A program made the translations under genes and the position numbers. The notes under the pieces were generated by a model. That model was not told the DNA's origin. It saw nothing but the letters and a program-made list of their open reading frames with translations, and searched no databases. 41,402 bases of DNA from JAAYZQ01 sp041300865. Its GTDB lineage: Bacteria; Chloroflexota; Anaerolineae; JAAYZQ01. Positions 30,766 through 38,377 of this stretch are shown here, in pieces (position 1 is the stretch's first letter; each line of letters starts with the position of its first letter). Location of the stretch: assembly GCA_041300865.1 (NCBI GenBank), contig JBFYTF010000030.1:1-41402 (forward strand), written 5' to 3'.

Positions 30766-32481
30766 TCAGTGGCAGGGATTGTAGTTGGCGCCCAGGATCA
30801 CGACGACGTCAACTGGCTCCCCCGGGTCGGGTTGTGCGGCACCGGCCATGTCCTGCACCGCGGTCGTCGGTGCTCCCAGGGTCCGGGCTATGTCCATCGC
30901 CGCCGCCAGGTCAGCGCTGTAGGCCTGCACCACCGTTTGGCCATAGTTCGTCGTGTCTGCCGCGCCGCGGCTGACCACCTTGTAACCCTCCCAGCTCAAC
31001 GCCGATGCCGCCAGGTCTTCTGCCTGCTTGCGCTGCGATCCGTTGAGGACGCGAACGCGAACCTTGTTCGAGACGTCGAGGCTGGAGGTGTCCATGGGGG
31101 CGTAATAGCTCTGCAGCATCGCCCTGATCTGTTCTTCCCGCGGCAGCAACACCGCTGCTCCTTCCGGCGTCACCCAGCTCTGCACGTGCGAAGGGCCGAT
31201 GGCCCGGCTCAGGATGCGCTGGGGCTTGAGCTGCACCCCCATGTAGGCCATGTTGATCACCTGGTCGAGACTCATGTCGGTCTGAAAGGTGTTGGCCATT
31301 GCCCGCCACAGCTCCGGGATGCGAGGGATAATGTCCAGGGTGAGTGACTGGTCCCAAAGGGCCATCAGCACCTTGCGCTGGCGCCGGCCCCGGTCAAAGT
31401 CGTTGGTGCTTTTGCGCGAACGCGCGTAGCGCAGGGCATCCTGCCCGCTCATGTGGTGCATGCCGGCCGAGAGGTTGATGTCGGGCAAGGGGCACTCGAC
31501 GTCAACGTCGATGCCACCTACGGCGTCAATGATCTTCATGAAACCTGCGAAATCCACCCGCACGTAATAGTGGATGGGTATCCCCAGGTTCTGGTGGATC
31601 GTCCGTTTCACCCGCTCCGGACCACCGCCCTTGCGGTCCAGCTCGCCCCAGAGGTCCGCGGTGTTGATCCGGTTGTAGCCGTGCCCGGGAATAAAGACCC
31701 ACAGGTCGCGCGGGATCGACAGCAGCCGCACCACGTTGTTCTGCATGTCGACCGAGACGACGATCATGCTGTCGGTGCGCCACGCGCCGCTGCCCGGCCG
31801 CTTGTCCGATCCCAGCAGCACGATGTTGATATTTTGGTTGGGGACCTGAAGTGCCATCGCCGGCCGTGGCGTAGCCGTACCCTGGGCCGCAGGCGGTACG
31901 GTCGGCGGAACGGGGTTCGGTACGACCCCGGCCGATCCGGCGGGCGTTGGCAGCGGTCCCTGAGCGATGGCGGTTGCCGCGATCCCGGGGGTCGCCATGC
32001 CCGGCACATACAGGTGCTGGCCGATAAAGATGGTGTGGGTGTTCAGGCAGTTGACGGACATCAAGGTCTCGACGTCACTGCCATACCGCCTGGCGAGCGA
32101 ATAGAGGGTATTGCCCGCCTGCACGACGTGAATGCCCCAGTCTGCCGGAGGCACGCAGGGCAGCGGCGTCACCGCTGTCGGAGAGATGGCGGGTGCTGTC
32201 GGCGTCACCACCACCGTCGTCGTCACTGTCTCGGTTGCTACCACCGGGGCCGGCGACAGACTTGGTTCCGGCAGCGGTGTCGCCGTGGCGATGGGTGCCG
32301 GAGCCACAGCGGCCGCCACCGCTCCTTCGCCGGCCGGCCTCAGGAAAAGATCCGCGGCCAGGGCGGCCACAGCGGCCAACAGCAAAAATGTCACCAGGGT
32401 GAGCACTTGCGTCAGACGGTCGGACCCAGGCCTCCCGGGCCTCGCGGTGTCGTCATGCGGTTGAATATCTGTGGGTCTCAT
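30766..32481 (-). CDS. LytR-CpsA-Psr (LCP) protein with an inserted LysM domain
   Basis: The 571-residue protein has a short cytoplasmic start, one membrane helix (about 23-47), a Pro/Ala/Thr-rich linker, a LysM domain (about 115-162: HVVQAGNTLYSLARRYG ... GQHLYVPG), another Pro-rich linker, an LCP catalytic domain (about 220-385: INIVLLGSDKRPG, RTDSMIVVSVD, LLSIPRDLWVFIPG, NRINTADLWG, ALRYARSRKSTNDFDRGRRQ) and a LytR_C domain (about 472-565: VRVRVLNGSQRKQAEDLA). LCP enzymes transfer glycopolymers from lipid carriers to the cell wall, and LysM would hold the protein on peptidoglycan. ATG at 32481 has GGAG 5 nt before it. The promoter at 32579-32607 gives a leader of about 90 nt. Confidence 0.92.
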   Translation of the reverse strand: MRPTDIQPHDDTARPGRPGSDRLTQVLTLVTFLLLAAVAALAADLFLRPAGEGAVAAAVAPAPIATATPLPEPSLSPAPVVATETVTTTVVVTPTAPAISPTAVTPLPCVPPADWGIHVVQAGNTLYSLARRYGSDVETLMSVNCLNTHTIFIGQHLYVPGMATPGIAATAIAQGPLPTPAGSAGVVPNPVPPTVPPAAQGTATPRPAMALQVPNQNINIVLLGSDKRPGSGAWRTDSMIVVSVDMQNNVVRLLSIPRDLWVFIPGHGYNRINTADLWGELDRKGGGPERVKRTIHQNLGIPIHYYVRVDFAGFMKIIDAVGGIDVDVECPLPDINLSAGMHHMSGQDALRYARSRKSTNDFDRGRRQRKVLMALWDQSLTLDIIPRIPELWRAMANTFQTDMSLDQVINMAYMGVQLKPQRILSRAIGPSHVQSWVTPEGAAVLLPREEQIRAMLQSYYAPMDTSSLDVSNKVRVRVLNGSQRKQAEDLAASALSWEGYKVVSRGAADTTNYGQTVVQAYSADLAAAMDIARTLGAPTTAVQDMAGAAQPDPGEPVDVVVILGANYNPCH

Positions 32482-32578
32482 TCCATCTCCGCACGTTGTT
32501 GGGGCCAATACCCTCGCCGAGAACCCTCGACAGACAGACCGGCCAGGGGGCCGGCGGGCTCTCAATACTGGCCGGCGA

Positions 32579-32607
32579 ATTATAGCACGATTCGTCGCGA
32601 TTGGCAA
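32579..32607 (-). promoter_or_regulatory. Sigma70-type promoter for the LCP gene
   Basis: On the minus strand TTGCCA (32607-32602), 17 bp, TATAAT (32584-32579). It starts 4 nt after the trmD stop, so the LCP gene can be expressed independently of trmD. Confidence 0.85.
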
Positions 32608-32610
32608 TCT

Positions 32611-33375
32611 CTACGGTTGGTGATCGGCGGCCGTCTCCTCGCCCCTCTCCTCCTCGAGCTCGCGCAGCAGCCGCCGGTCCTCGTCCAACAGGTTCGCTCG
32701 CTGCAAGAGGTCCGGCCGCCGTCGCAGCGTGCGGCGCAGCGCCTGCTGCCGGCGCCAGCGGGTGATTTCGGCATGGTTTCCCGAAAGCAGCACTTCGGGT
32801 ACCGCCTGGTCGCGAAAGACAGGAGGCCGGGTGAAGTGCGGGTACTCCAGCAGGCCCTCCGCGTGGGAATCCTCAAACGTCGCACCCGGGTCGCCCAGGA
32901 CGCCGGGGATGAGGCGGGCGACGGCTTCGACGACGACCATGGCCGGCAGCTCGCCGCCCGACAGCACATAGTCGCCGATGGACACCTCGTGCGTGGCCAG
33001 GCCGCGGTGCACACGCTCGTCGACCCCCTCGTATCGGCCGCAGATCAGAAGCAGGCGGCGCTCACGCGACAGTTGGCGCGCCAGCTGCTGGTCAAAGAGC
33101 TGTCCCTGGGGTGTGAGGAGCAGCACCGGCACCCGGCCCAGGTCTTCGCCCAGGACGGCTTCCGCCGCGGCAAAGATGGGCTCGGGCTTCATGATCATGC
33201 CGCCACCACCGCCGTACGGCGCATCGTCCGTCACCCTGTGGCGTCCGGTCGCATAGTCACGGATGTTGTGAATGTCGATGCGCACCAGCCCAGCCTCGCG
33301 AGCGCGCTTGAGGATGCTCTCCTCGAACGGGCCGGAAAACATGCCCGGGAACAGGGTCAGAATATCGAAACGCAC
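32611..33375 (-). CDS. trmD: tRNA (guanine37-N1)-methyltransferase
   Basis: The 254-residue TrmD begins MRFDILTLFPGMF and has the YGGGGGMIMKPEPIF loop, the knotted SPOUT core with LLLICGRYEGVDERV, SIGDYVLSGGELPAMVVVEAVARLIPGVLG, and a helical C-terminal domain. It methylates G37 of tRNAs that read CNN codons, including tRNA-Pro(GGG) of the kind encoded at 28021, preventing +1 frameshifts. GTG at 33375 is chosen because the promoter at 33407-33435 covers the upstream ATG at 33408 and because the protein then has the normal family length. It lies apart from the usual rpsP-rimM-trmD-rplS operon, none of whose other members are in the window. Confidence 0.95.
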   Translation of the reverse strand: MRFDILTLFPGMFSGPFEESILKRAREAGLVRIDIHNIRDYATGRHRVTDDAPYGGGGGMIMKPEPIFAAAEAVLGEDLGRVPVLLLTPQGQLFDQQLARQLSRERRLLLICGRYEGVDERVHRGLATHEVSIGDYVLSGGELPAMVVVEAVARLIPGVLGDPGATFEDSHAEGLLEYPHFTRPPVFRDQAVPEVLLSGNHAEITRWRRQQALRRTLRRRPDLLQRANLLDEDRRLLRELEEERGEETAADHQP

Positions 33376-33406
33376 GATTTCTATCGCCTCCCCGCATTCT
33401 CGCTCC

Positions 33407-33435
33407 ATTGTAGCATATTTAGCGCGAGACGGCAA
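33407..33435 (-). promoter_or_regulatory. Sigma70-type promoter for trmD
   Basis: On the minus strand TTGCCG (33435-33430), 17 bp, TACAAT (33412-33407). Transcription would start about 25 nt before the GTG at 33375. Confidence 0.8.
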
Positions 33436-33503
33436 GCACCGCCCAGCGCCTGCTAGGCCGGTGAGCTGCGGGCACCCGTCGTACCCGCCGCGCCCGATCT
33501 TGT

Positions 33504-33532
33504 TTGACAGGTCTCACCATATCGTGTATAAT
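33504..33532 (+). promoter_or_regulatory. Perfect consensus promoter for the S1 gene
   Basis: TTGACA (33504-33509), 17 bp, TATAAT (33527-33532): an exact match to the sigma70 consensus in hexamers and spacing, the best promoter in the window. It fits a highly expressed ribosomal gene. The transcript would start near 33540. Confidence 0.92.
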
Positions 33533-33539
33533 AGCGTTG

Positions 33540-33869
33540 CTCTGTGTTCCAGGAGATCGGATTCCGATCATTGACACCTCGCTGCCCGGCCCCAACTGCG
33601 CCTGTTGGCCCGAAGCCAAGGGGTGACAAGCGGCCAGGGCTCGATTTGCCCGCCGGCATTTCGAACCGGCCGTGTCGGCTGTGCAGCAGTGCGCCCAAGT
33701 GGTGGGAACCCAACGTGGTGCACGTCCCTTGTCCTGCGCAGGTGCGGGGCCGGGATGTAGGGGCCGGAAGTGGGGCTCGACTCCTTCCTGGAAGTTGAAC
33801 AGGCAGGCCGCGGGCCTCTTTTCTTCCGGGGACACAGGGTGGAACAGCTTATAGAGGAGTGGTGCGTCT
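33540..33869 (+). promoter_or_regulatory. Long structured 5' leader of the S1 gene
   Basis: About 330 nt separate the predicted transcript start from the ATG at 33870. No convincing gene is present. The ends can pair: TGTTCCA (33545-33551) with TGGAACA (33840-33846), just before the GAGGAG ribosome site (33854-33859). Internal hairpins include GATCG/CGATC (33555-33569), CCAAC/GTTGG (33592-33608), GCCGG/CCGGC (33652-33670) and a terminator-like hairpin at 33805-33817. This looks like a cis-regulatory RNA, possibly autoregulation by S1. I could not match it to a known class. Confidence 0.55.
33805..33825 (+). terminator. Attenuator-like hairpin in the S1 leader
   Basis: AGGCC (33805-33809) pairs with GGCCT (33813-33817) across a GCG loop, followed by CTTTTCTT. 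It stands 52 nt before the start codon, a position suited to transcription attenuation. The stem is short, so this is tentative. Confidence 0.45.
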
Positions 33870-35213
33870 ATGGATGCAGAAAACACAGTGGCAGGCGAAC
33901 AGGTCCCTGCTGAGGAAACGGCCCAGGTCGTGAGCGTTGAGGAGCCCGAAGTCCAGGCCGTGGACGAGGGTGGTGAAGAGACGGCCCAGCCGGTGCTCGA
34001 GGGCGGTGAAGAGACGGCCCAGCCGGTGGTCGAGGCCGGTGAAGAGACGGCCCAGCCGGCGCTCGAGGCCGGCACGGTGGACTCGCCGGAAGGTCAGGGT
34101 ACCGTGTCTCCGGCTCAGGGCGGGAGCGAGATGGCCGATCTGGCCATGGCCGACTGGGACTACCAGCGGCCCCGCCGTGGCGAGGTGCGCGACGGTACCA
34201 TCCTGGCCATCCGCGAGCAGGAGATCATTGTCGACGTCGGTGCCAAGCGCGACGGCCTTGTCCCTTATGCCGACCTGCAGCGCATGGAACCAGAGGCTCT
34301 GCAGAAGCTTTCGGTCGGCGACTCCGTGCCGGTCTATGTCCTGCGGCCCGAGGACCAGGACGGCAACCTGCTGGTCTCGCTCTTCCTGGCGCGCCAGTCG
34401 GCCGCCTGGAAGCGTGCTCAGGAGCTGGCCGACAGCGGCGAGGTCTGGGAAGCGCGCGTCGAGGGCTACAACAAGGGTGGCCTCGTCGTGCCCATCGATG
34501 ATGTGCGTGGCTTTGTCCCGGCCTCCCAGATCCCCGGCTTTCCCATGGGCATGAGCCCGGAGGAACGCCTCGGCCGCCTCGCGAAGCTCGTCGGCGAGAA
34601 TCTGCACGTCAAGGTCATCGAGATCAACCGCCGCAAGAGGCGCCTGATCCTCTCGGCGCAGGCCGGTCAGAAACAGTGGCGCCAGCGACAGCGCGAGCGG
34701 CTCCTCGAGGAGCTGCGCGAGGGGGAGGTGCGCAAGGGGGTAGTCAGCAGCCTGGCTACCTTTGGCGCTTTCGTCGACCTGGGCGGGGCCGATGGCCTGG
34801 TTCACCTTTCGGAGCTGAGCTGGCGGCGTGTCCGCCATCCCAAGGAGGTGGTCAAGGTCGGCCAGGAGGTCGAGGTCTTTGTCCTCCGCCTGGACGAGGA
34901 CCGCAACCGCATTGCCCTCAGCCTGAAGCGCCTGGAACCCGAGCCCTGGGCGATGGTCGAAGACAAGTATGAGCTGGGCCAGCTCGTCGAGGGCGTGGTG
35001 ACCAACGTCGTCGACTTTGGTGCCTTTGCCGAGATCGACGAAGGCATCGAGGGTCTGGTCCATGTTTCGGAGTTGGCCGACGCCCCTATTTCGCACCCGA
35101 AAGAGGTCGTGAAAAAGGGCGATCTGTTGCTGCTGCGCATCATCCGCGTTGACGCACGCCGCAAGCGCCTCGGGCTGTCGCTCAAGCGCGTCCTCGAAGC
35201 CGAATGGGCCTAG
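33870..35213 (+). CDS. rpsA: Ribosomal protein S1 homologue, ended by an in-frame TAG
   Basis: The 447-residue product has an acidic Glu/Ala/Gln/Pro-rich start (1 to about 85, with three 11-residue repeats GGEETAQPVLE) and four S1 RNA-binding domains: about 105-175 (GEVRDGTILAI..IIVDVGAKRDGLVP), 190-270 (VWEARVEGYNKGGLVVPIDDVRGFVP), 287-357 (GEVRKGVVSSLATFGAFVDLG) and 372-442 (GQLVEGVVTNVVDFGAFAEID). S1 helps the 30S subunit bind mRNAs. The ATG has GAGGAG 10 nt upstream. The frame stops at TAG (35211-35213) inside what reads as EAEWA-stop-WAARLAPPAR, and stays open for 93 more codons with acidic, S1-like composition to a second TAG at 35493-35495. See the entry for 35214-35495. Confidence 0.92.
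   Translation: MDAENTVAGEQVPAEETAQVVSVEEPEVQAVDEGGEETAQPVLEGGEETAQPVVEAGEETAQPALEAGTVDSPEGQGTVSPAQGGSEMADLAMADWDYQRPRRGEVRDGTILAIREQEIIVDVGAKRDGLVPYADLQRMEPEALQKLSVGDSVPVYVLRPEDQDGNLLVSLFLARQSAAWKRAQELADSGEVWEARVEGYNKGGLVVPIDDVRGFVPASQIPGFPMGMSPEERLGRLAKLVGENLHVKVIEINRRKRRLILSAQAGQKQWRQRQRERLLEELREGEVRKGVVSSLATFGAFVDLGGADGLVHLSELSWRRVRHPKEVVKVGQEVEVFVLRLDEDRNRIALSLKRLEPEPWAMVEDKYELGQLVEGVVTNVVDFGAFAEIDEGIEGLVHVSELADAPISHPKEVVKKGDLLLLRIIRVDARRKRLGLSLKRVLEAEWA
33969..34067 (+). repeat. Three tandem 33-nt repeats in the S1 N-terminal arm
   Basis: Three in-frame units at 33969-34001, 34002-34034 and 34035-34067 encode GGEETAQPVLE, GGEETAQPVVE and AGEETAQPALE. The nucleotide sequence is nearly identical between copies, so copy number may vary among strains without breaking the frame. 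Confidence 0.9.
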
Positions 35214-35495
35214 TGGGCCGCGCGGCTGGCGCCTCCTGCCCGCGAGCAGGATGCCGAGGCCGTCGAGCCTGAAGAGCAGCCCGCCGCTGTGGGCCAGGCC
35301 GGCGAGGAGGTAGCCGTCGCGGCCGCCGTCGAAGAGCCGGACACGCCTGCCTCCGCAGAGGATGAGGACCAGGGGCTGGAGGCCGAGACGCCACAGGCCG
35401 AGACGGACGTCGACCCGGAGGACGTCGACCCGGAGGACGTCGACCCGGACGGCCTCCAGGAGACGGACGAGCAGCCCGAGTTTGCCGTGGTCTAG
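35214..35495 (+). pseudogene. In-frame continuation of S1 beyond the TAG (acidic C-terminal tail)
   Basis: These 93 codons are in the same frame as the S1 gene and separated from it only by TAG at 35211-35213. The translation starts WAARLAPPAREQ and continues with an acidic Glu/Ala/Pro/Gln tail like the S1 N-terminal arm (EEQPAAVGQAGEEV, DVDPEDVDPED), ending FAVV at TAG 35493-35495. There is no ribosome site for an independent start. One base change (for example GAG to TAG) would explain it. It is therefore a tail recently cut off by a nonsense mutation, a sequence error, or a product of stop-codon readthrough. Confidence 0.75.
35406..35450 (+). repeat. Three tandem 15-nt repeats in the S1 tail
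   Basis: GACGTCGACCCGGAG is present three times (the last copy ends in C), encoding DVDPE-DVDPE-DVDPD. They keep the frame of the S1 gene, which supports the view that this stretch has been translated. Confidence 0.9.
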
Positions 35496-35612
35496 GCCTG
35501 GCGCAACTCCCACAGCTCGTCTCCGGCGCTTGGGTGCCGGGGAAGCGCACGCGCTCTTGTACGTGCACTGTGAGCGGGCCGCCCGACCTGGCAGGGAAGT
35601 GATGAACCGAGC

Positions 35613-35939
35613 ATGACTGCCACGCCGATTGATCTAAAGCAACGGCTGCAAGAGCGTTTGGCCGAAACGCTGGCCGAGCTCGCGCGCCTCGAAGAACGCC
35701 TCGAAGGCAAAGGCGATTATGGCCTGGGCAAAGGAGACCCCAGCATCTACGAGTGGGAGATGTGCCTGGCCCTCAAGCAGCGCGCGGAAAGCCAGGCTCG
35801 TTCCCTGGAGGAGGCGCTGCGCAAGGCTGAAGAGGGCGATTATGGGATTTGCGAGCGCTGCGGCCAACCCATTGATCCTGCTCGCCTCGAGATCGTGCCG
35901 GATACCAGGCGCTGCATCACGTGTGCGCAAAAGCGATAG
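35613..35939 (+). CDS. DksA/TraR-type C4 zinc-finger protein
   Basis: The 108-residue protein has an N-terminal coiled coil (about 8-35 and 50-72), a DYGLGKGDPSIYEWE turn, and a C-terminal zinc finger with C80, C83, C101 and C104 (CERCGQPIDPARL ... CITC). DksA-family proteins bind in the secondary channel of RNA polymerase and modulate promoters, often with ppGpp. The coiled-coil tip lacks the DxxDxA motif of true DksA, so it is closer to the TraR/YteA-type group, and its regulatory effect is uncertain. A strong terminator follows at 35961. The ATG at 35613 has only a weak upstream ribosome site. Confidence 0.9.
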   Translation: MTATPIDLKQRLQERLAETLAELARLEERLEGKGDYGLGKGDPSIYEWEMCLALKQRAESQARSLEEALRKAEEGDYGICERCGQPIDPARLEIVPDTRRCITCAQKR

Positions 35940-35960
35940 CGCGAACCAAGCAAGGCAACG

Positions 35961-35996
35961 CCGCCTGGGAAACCGATTCCCAGGCGGTGTTTTGTT
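35961..35996 (+). terminator. Strong intrinsic terminator after the DksA-like gene
   Basis: CCGCCTGGGAA (35961-35971) pairs perfectly with TTCCCAGGCGG (35977-35987), loop ACCGA, followed by TGTTTTGTTG. It separates the S1/DksA-like unit from the phosphorylase gene. Confidence 0.93.
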
Positions 35997-36029
35997 GCGC
36001 TCCAAGACCGAATTCGGACAGGAGGTCAC

Positions 36030-38150
36030 ATGTACAAACTCGTTCCCATCCCCGAGCGCATTAGGCGGCTTCCAGACCTGGCCGGCAACCTGTGGTGGAG
36101 CTGGCACCCACCTGCTCGCCAGCTCTTCAAGGCGGTCAACTATCCCCTGTGGCGGAGCACCCGACACAACCCCTGGTTGATGCTCCAGTTGGTGAATCCG
36201 GAGCGCCTGCAGCGGCTGATCCAAAGCGAGGAGTTCCTGGCACTCTACGACTCGGTGGTGGAGGCCTTTGATCAGGACATGGCCGACGGCCACCTCTGGT
36301 TCCAGCAGAACCATCCCGAGCAACAGCGCGCCGTGGCCTATTTCTCCGCCGAGTTTGGGCTGCACGGTTCGCTGCCCATCTATTCCGGGGGCCTGGGCGT
36401 GCTCTCGGGCGATCACTGCAAAGAAGCCAGTGACCTCGGCCTGCCTCTGGTGGGCGTGGGCTTTATCTACCCCCAGGGCTACTTTCGCCAGCGGATCCCG
36501 CCCGATGGCTGGCAGGCCGCCGTCTATGACAGCCTGGACTTTGACAAGGTGCCCCTCTGGCCGGTCCTCGACGGGCACGGCAACCGCCTCCTCGTGACCG
36601 TCACCCTGCGGGGCACGCCCCTCCACGTCCAGGTGTGGCAGGTCCAGGCGGGGCGTGTCAACCTCTTTCTCATGGACAGCAACGTACCCCAGAACTCGCC
36701 CTGGGATCGCGATCTGTCGGCCCGCCTCTACGGTGGTGACGAGGAGACGCGCATTCGCCAGGAAATGGTTCTCGGCCTGGGTGGCGTCCGCGTCCTGCGG
36801 GCCCTGAACATCGAGCCGGCCGCGTGGCACCTGAACGAAGGCCACTCGGCCTTTCTCGTCCTCGAACGGCTGCGTGAGCTGACCCAGGCTGGCCGCCCCT
36901 TCCACGAGGCAGTCGAGCTCGTGCGCCACAGCACCGTGTTCACGACGCACACCCCCGTGCCGGCGGGGCACGACGCGTTTCCCTACCACCTCATGGACGA
37001 GTATTTCGGCCGCTTCTGGCAGGAGATGGGCGTCAGCCGTGAGGATTTTATGCGGCTGGGCGAGCACCAGGGCCGCTTTAACATGACGGTCCTCGCCCTG
37101 CGCCTGGCCAACTGGCGCAACGGCGTCAGCCAGCTCCACGGGGAGATTTCCCGCCGCATGTGGCAGCCGGTCTGGCCCGACCGTCCGGCCGAACAGGTGC
37201 CCATCGGCGCCATTACCAATGGCGCTCACGTGCCGAGCTGGGTGTCCTCGCGGTTCGACGAGGTTCTGACCGAGTTTGTGGCCGAGGATTGGCAGGAGCG
37301 CCACGACGAGCCGGAACTCTGGGATCGCCTGCGCGACATCCCGAACGAGGTGCTGTGGGCGACCCACCAGATGCTCAAGGCCAAGCTCCTTGCCTTTGCC
37401 GACCAACGCATCCGCACCAGCTGGCGAGCCGGGTCCATGGATGCCAGCCAGGTGCTGGCTTCGGGTGCCCTCCTCGAGCCCGACACCCTGACCATCGGCT
37501 TTGCCCGCCGCTTTGCCACCTACAAGCGGGCGACCCTCATCTTTCGCGACCTGCGCCGCCTGCAGGCCATCCTGCACTCCGAGCGCCAGCCGGTGCAGAT
37601 CGTCTTTGCCGGCAAGGCCCACCCGGCCGACGCCGGGGGGAAGGAGTTCATCCAGGAGGTGTACAAGTTTGCCCAGGATGCCCAGATGGGGGGCAGGGTG
37701 GCCTTTATCGAGGACTATGACCTCCACGTCGCCCACTTTCTCGTCCAGGGCGTCGACGTCTGGCTGAACAACCCGCGCCGGCCCAACGAGGCGAGCGGCA
37801 CAAGCGGCATGAAGGCCGCCATGAACGGCGTGCCAAACCTGAGCGTTCTCGACGGCTGGTGGCCCGAGTCCTACCATCCGGCGCAGGACGGCCGCCCGGC
37901 CAACGGCTGGGCCTTTGGCGATGTGCAGTATGGCGACTGGGAGGCCCAGGATGAGGCCGACAGCCAGGCCCTCTACCGCCTGCTGGAGGACCAGATCGTG
38001 CCGCTCTACTACGACCGCGACGCCAGCGGCATCCCGCACGGCTGGGTAGAGGTCATGAAAGAGGCCATGCGCACCAGCTTGGCCGCTTTCTCCATGCGGC
38101 GCATGGTCAAGCAGTACATCGAGGACCTGTATCTGCCTGCCATGCGCTGA
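36030..38150 (+). CDS. glgP: Alpha-glucan phosphorylase with N-terminal DUF3417 region
   Basis: The 706-residue enzyme releases glucose 1-phosphate from alpha-1,4-glucans with pyridoxal phosphate. It starts with the DUF3417 segment (IPERIRRLPDLAGNLWWSWHP), followed by the phosphorylase core: AYFSAEFGLHGSLPIYSGGLGVLSGDH, HLNEGHSAFLVLERLREL, TTHTPVPAGHD, GFARRFATYKRATL, and the PLP site EASGTSGMKAAMNG with the predicted Schiff-base lysine K595. Length and domain order match the compact alpha-glucan family phosphorylases of thermophiles and Chloroflexi rather than the larger glycogen phosphorylase. AGGAGG lies 4 nt before the ATG. It is flanked by terminators on both sides, so it is probably monocistronic; I saw no good promoter in the short gap before it. 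Confidence 0.94.
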   Translation: MYKLVPIPERIRRLPDLAGNLWWSWHPPARQLFKAVNYPLWRSTRHNPWLMLQLVNPERLQRLIQSEEFLALYDSVVEAFDQDMADGHLWFQQNHPEQQRAVAYFSAEFGLHGSLPIYSGGLGVLSGDHCKEASDLGLPLVGVGFIYPQGYFRQRIPPDGWQAAVYDSLDFDKVPLWPVLDGHGNRLLVTVTLRGTPLHVQVWQVQAGRVNLFLMDSNVPQNSPWDRDLSARLYGGDEETRIRQEMVLGLGGVRVLRALNIEPAAWHLNEGHSAFLVLERLRELTQAGRPFHEAVELVRHSTVFTTHTPVPAGHDAFPYHLMDEYFGRFWQEMGVSREDFMRLGEHQGRFNMTVLALRLANWRNGVSQLHGEISRRMWQPVWPDRPAEQVPIGAITNGAHVPSWVSSRFDEVLTEFVAEDWQERHDEPELWDRLRDIPNEVLWATHQMLKAKLLAFADQRIRTSWRAGSMDASQVLASGALLEPDTLTIGFARRFATYKRATLIFRDLRRLQAILHSERQPVQIVFAGKAHPADAGGKEFIQEVYKFAQDAQMGGRVAFIEDYDLHVAHFLVQGVDVWLNNPRRPNEASGTSGMKAAMNGVPNLSVLDGWWPESYHPAQDGRPANGWAFGDVQYGDWEAQDEADSQALYRLLEDQIVPLYYDRDASGIPHGWVEVMKEAMRTSLAAFSMRRMVKQYIEDLYLPAMR

Positions 38151-38174
38151 CGGCCGCTCGCCCTGAAAGCTCAT

Positions 38175-38197
38175 GGCGGACGACAGTCCGCCTTTCC
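38175..38197 (+). terminator. Intrinsic terminator after glgP
   Basis: GGCGGAC (38175-38181) pairs with GTCCGCC (38186-38192), loop GACA, followed by TTTCC. The T tract is short but the hairpin is perfect and lies 24 nt after the stop. Confidence 0.75.
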
Positions 38198-38237
38198 GCA
38201 TGGGCGCGCGTCTGCTAGTTACAGCGCCAAAATGCTT

Positions 38238-38266
38238 TTGACGAAACAGACTCCGTATGTTATACT
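38238..38266 (+). promoter_or_regulatory. Sigma70-type promoter for the threonine degradation genes
   Basis: TTGACG (38238-38243), 17 bp, TATACT (38261-38266). The transcript would begin near 38273 and have a leader of about 100 nt. Confidence 0.85.
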
Positions 38267-38377
38267 CGGTTTCAGGACGAATCCGGAGCGAGACGGCCCG
38301 CCGCTGGTATGACCCGCGGCACGCTCCTGTCCATCGCGAGGAGGAGGCAAAGCCTTTCTATGGCAGAGAGAGGAGAC

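Noticed and set aside
33540..33869. RNase P, tmRNA or 6S RNA in the S1 leader
   Set aside because: The closed-end fold and size invited the idea, but the conserved RNase P core (GAGGAAAGTCC), a tmRNA tRNA-like end and the 6S bubble are not present.
35289..35495. Independent 68-residue gene after S1
   Set aside because: The start would be a GTG without ribosome site, and the frame is exactly that of S1; it is better read as the S1 tail beyond the TAG.
35634..38201. 855-codon open frame on the minus strand
   Set aside because: It lies entirely opposite the DksA-like and phosphorylase genes, whose motifs are unambiguous; no domain is visible in it.
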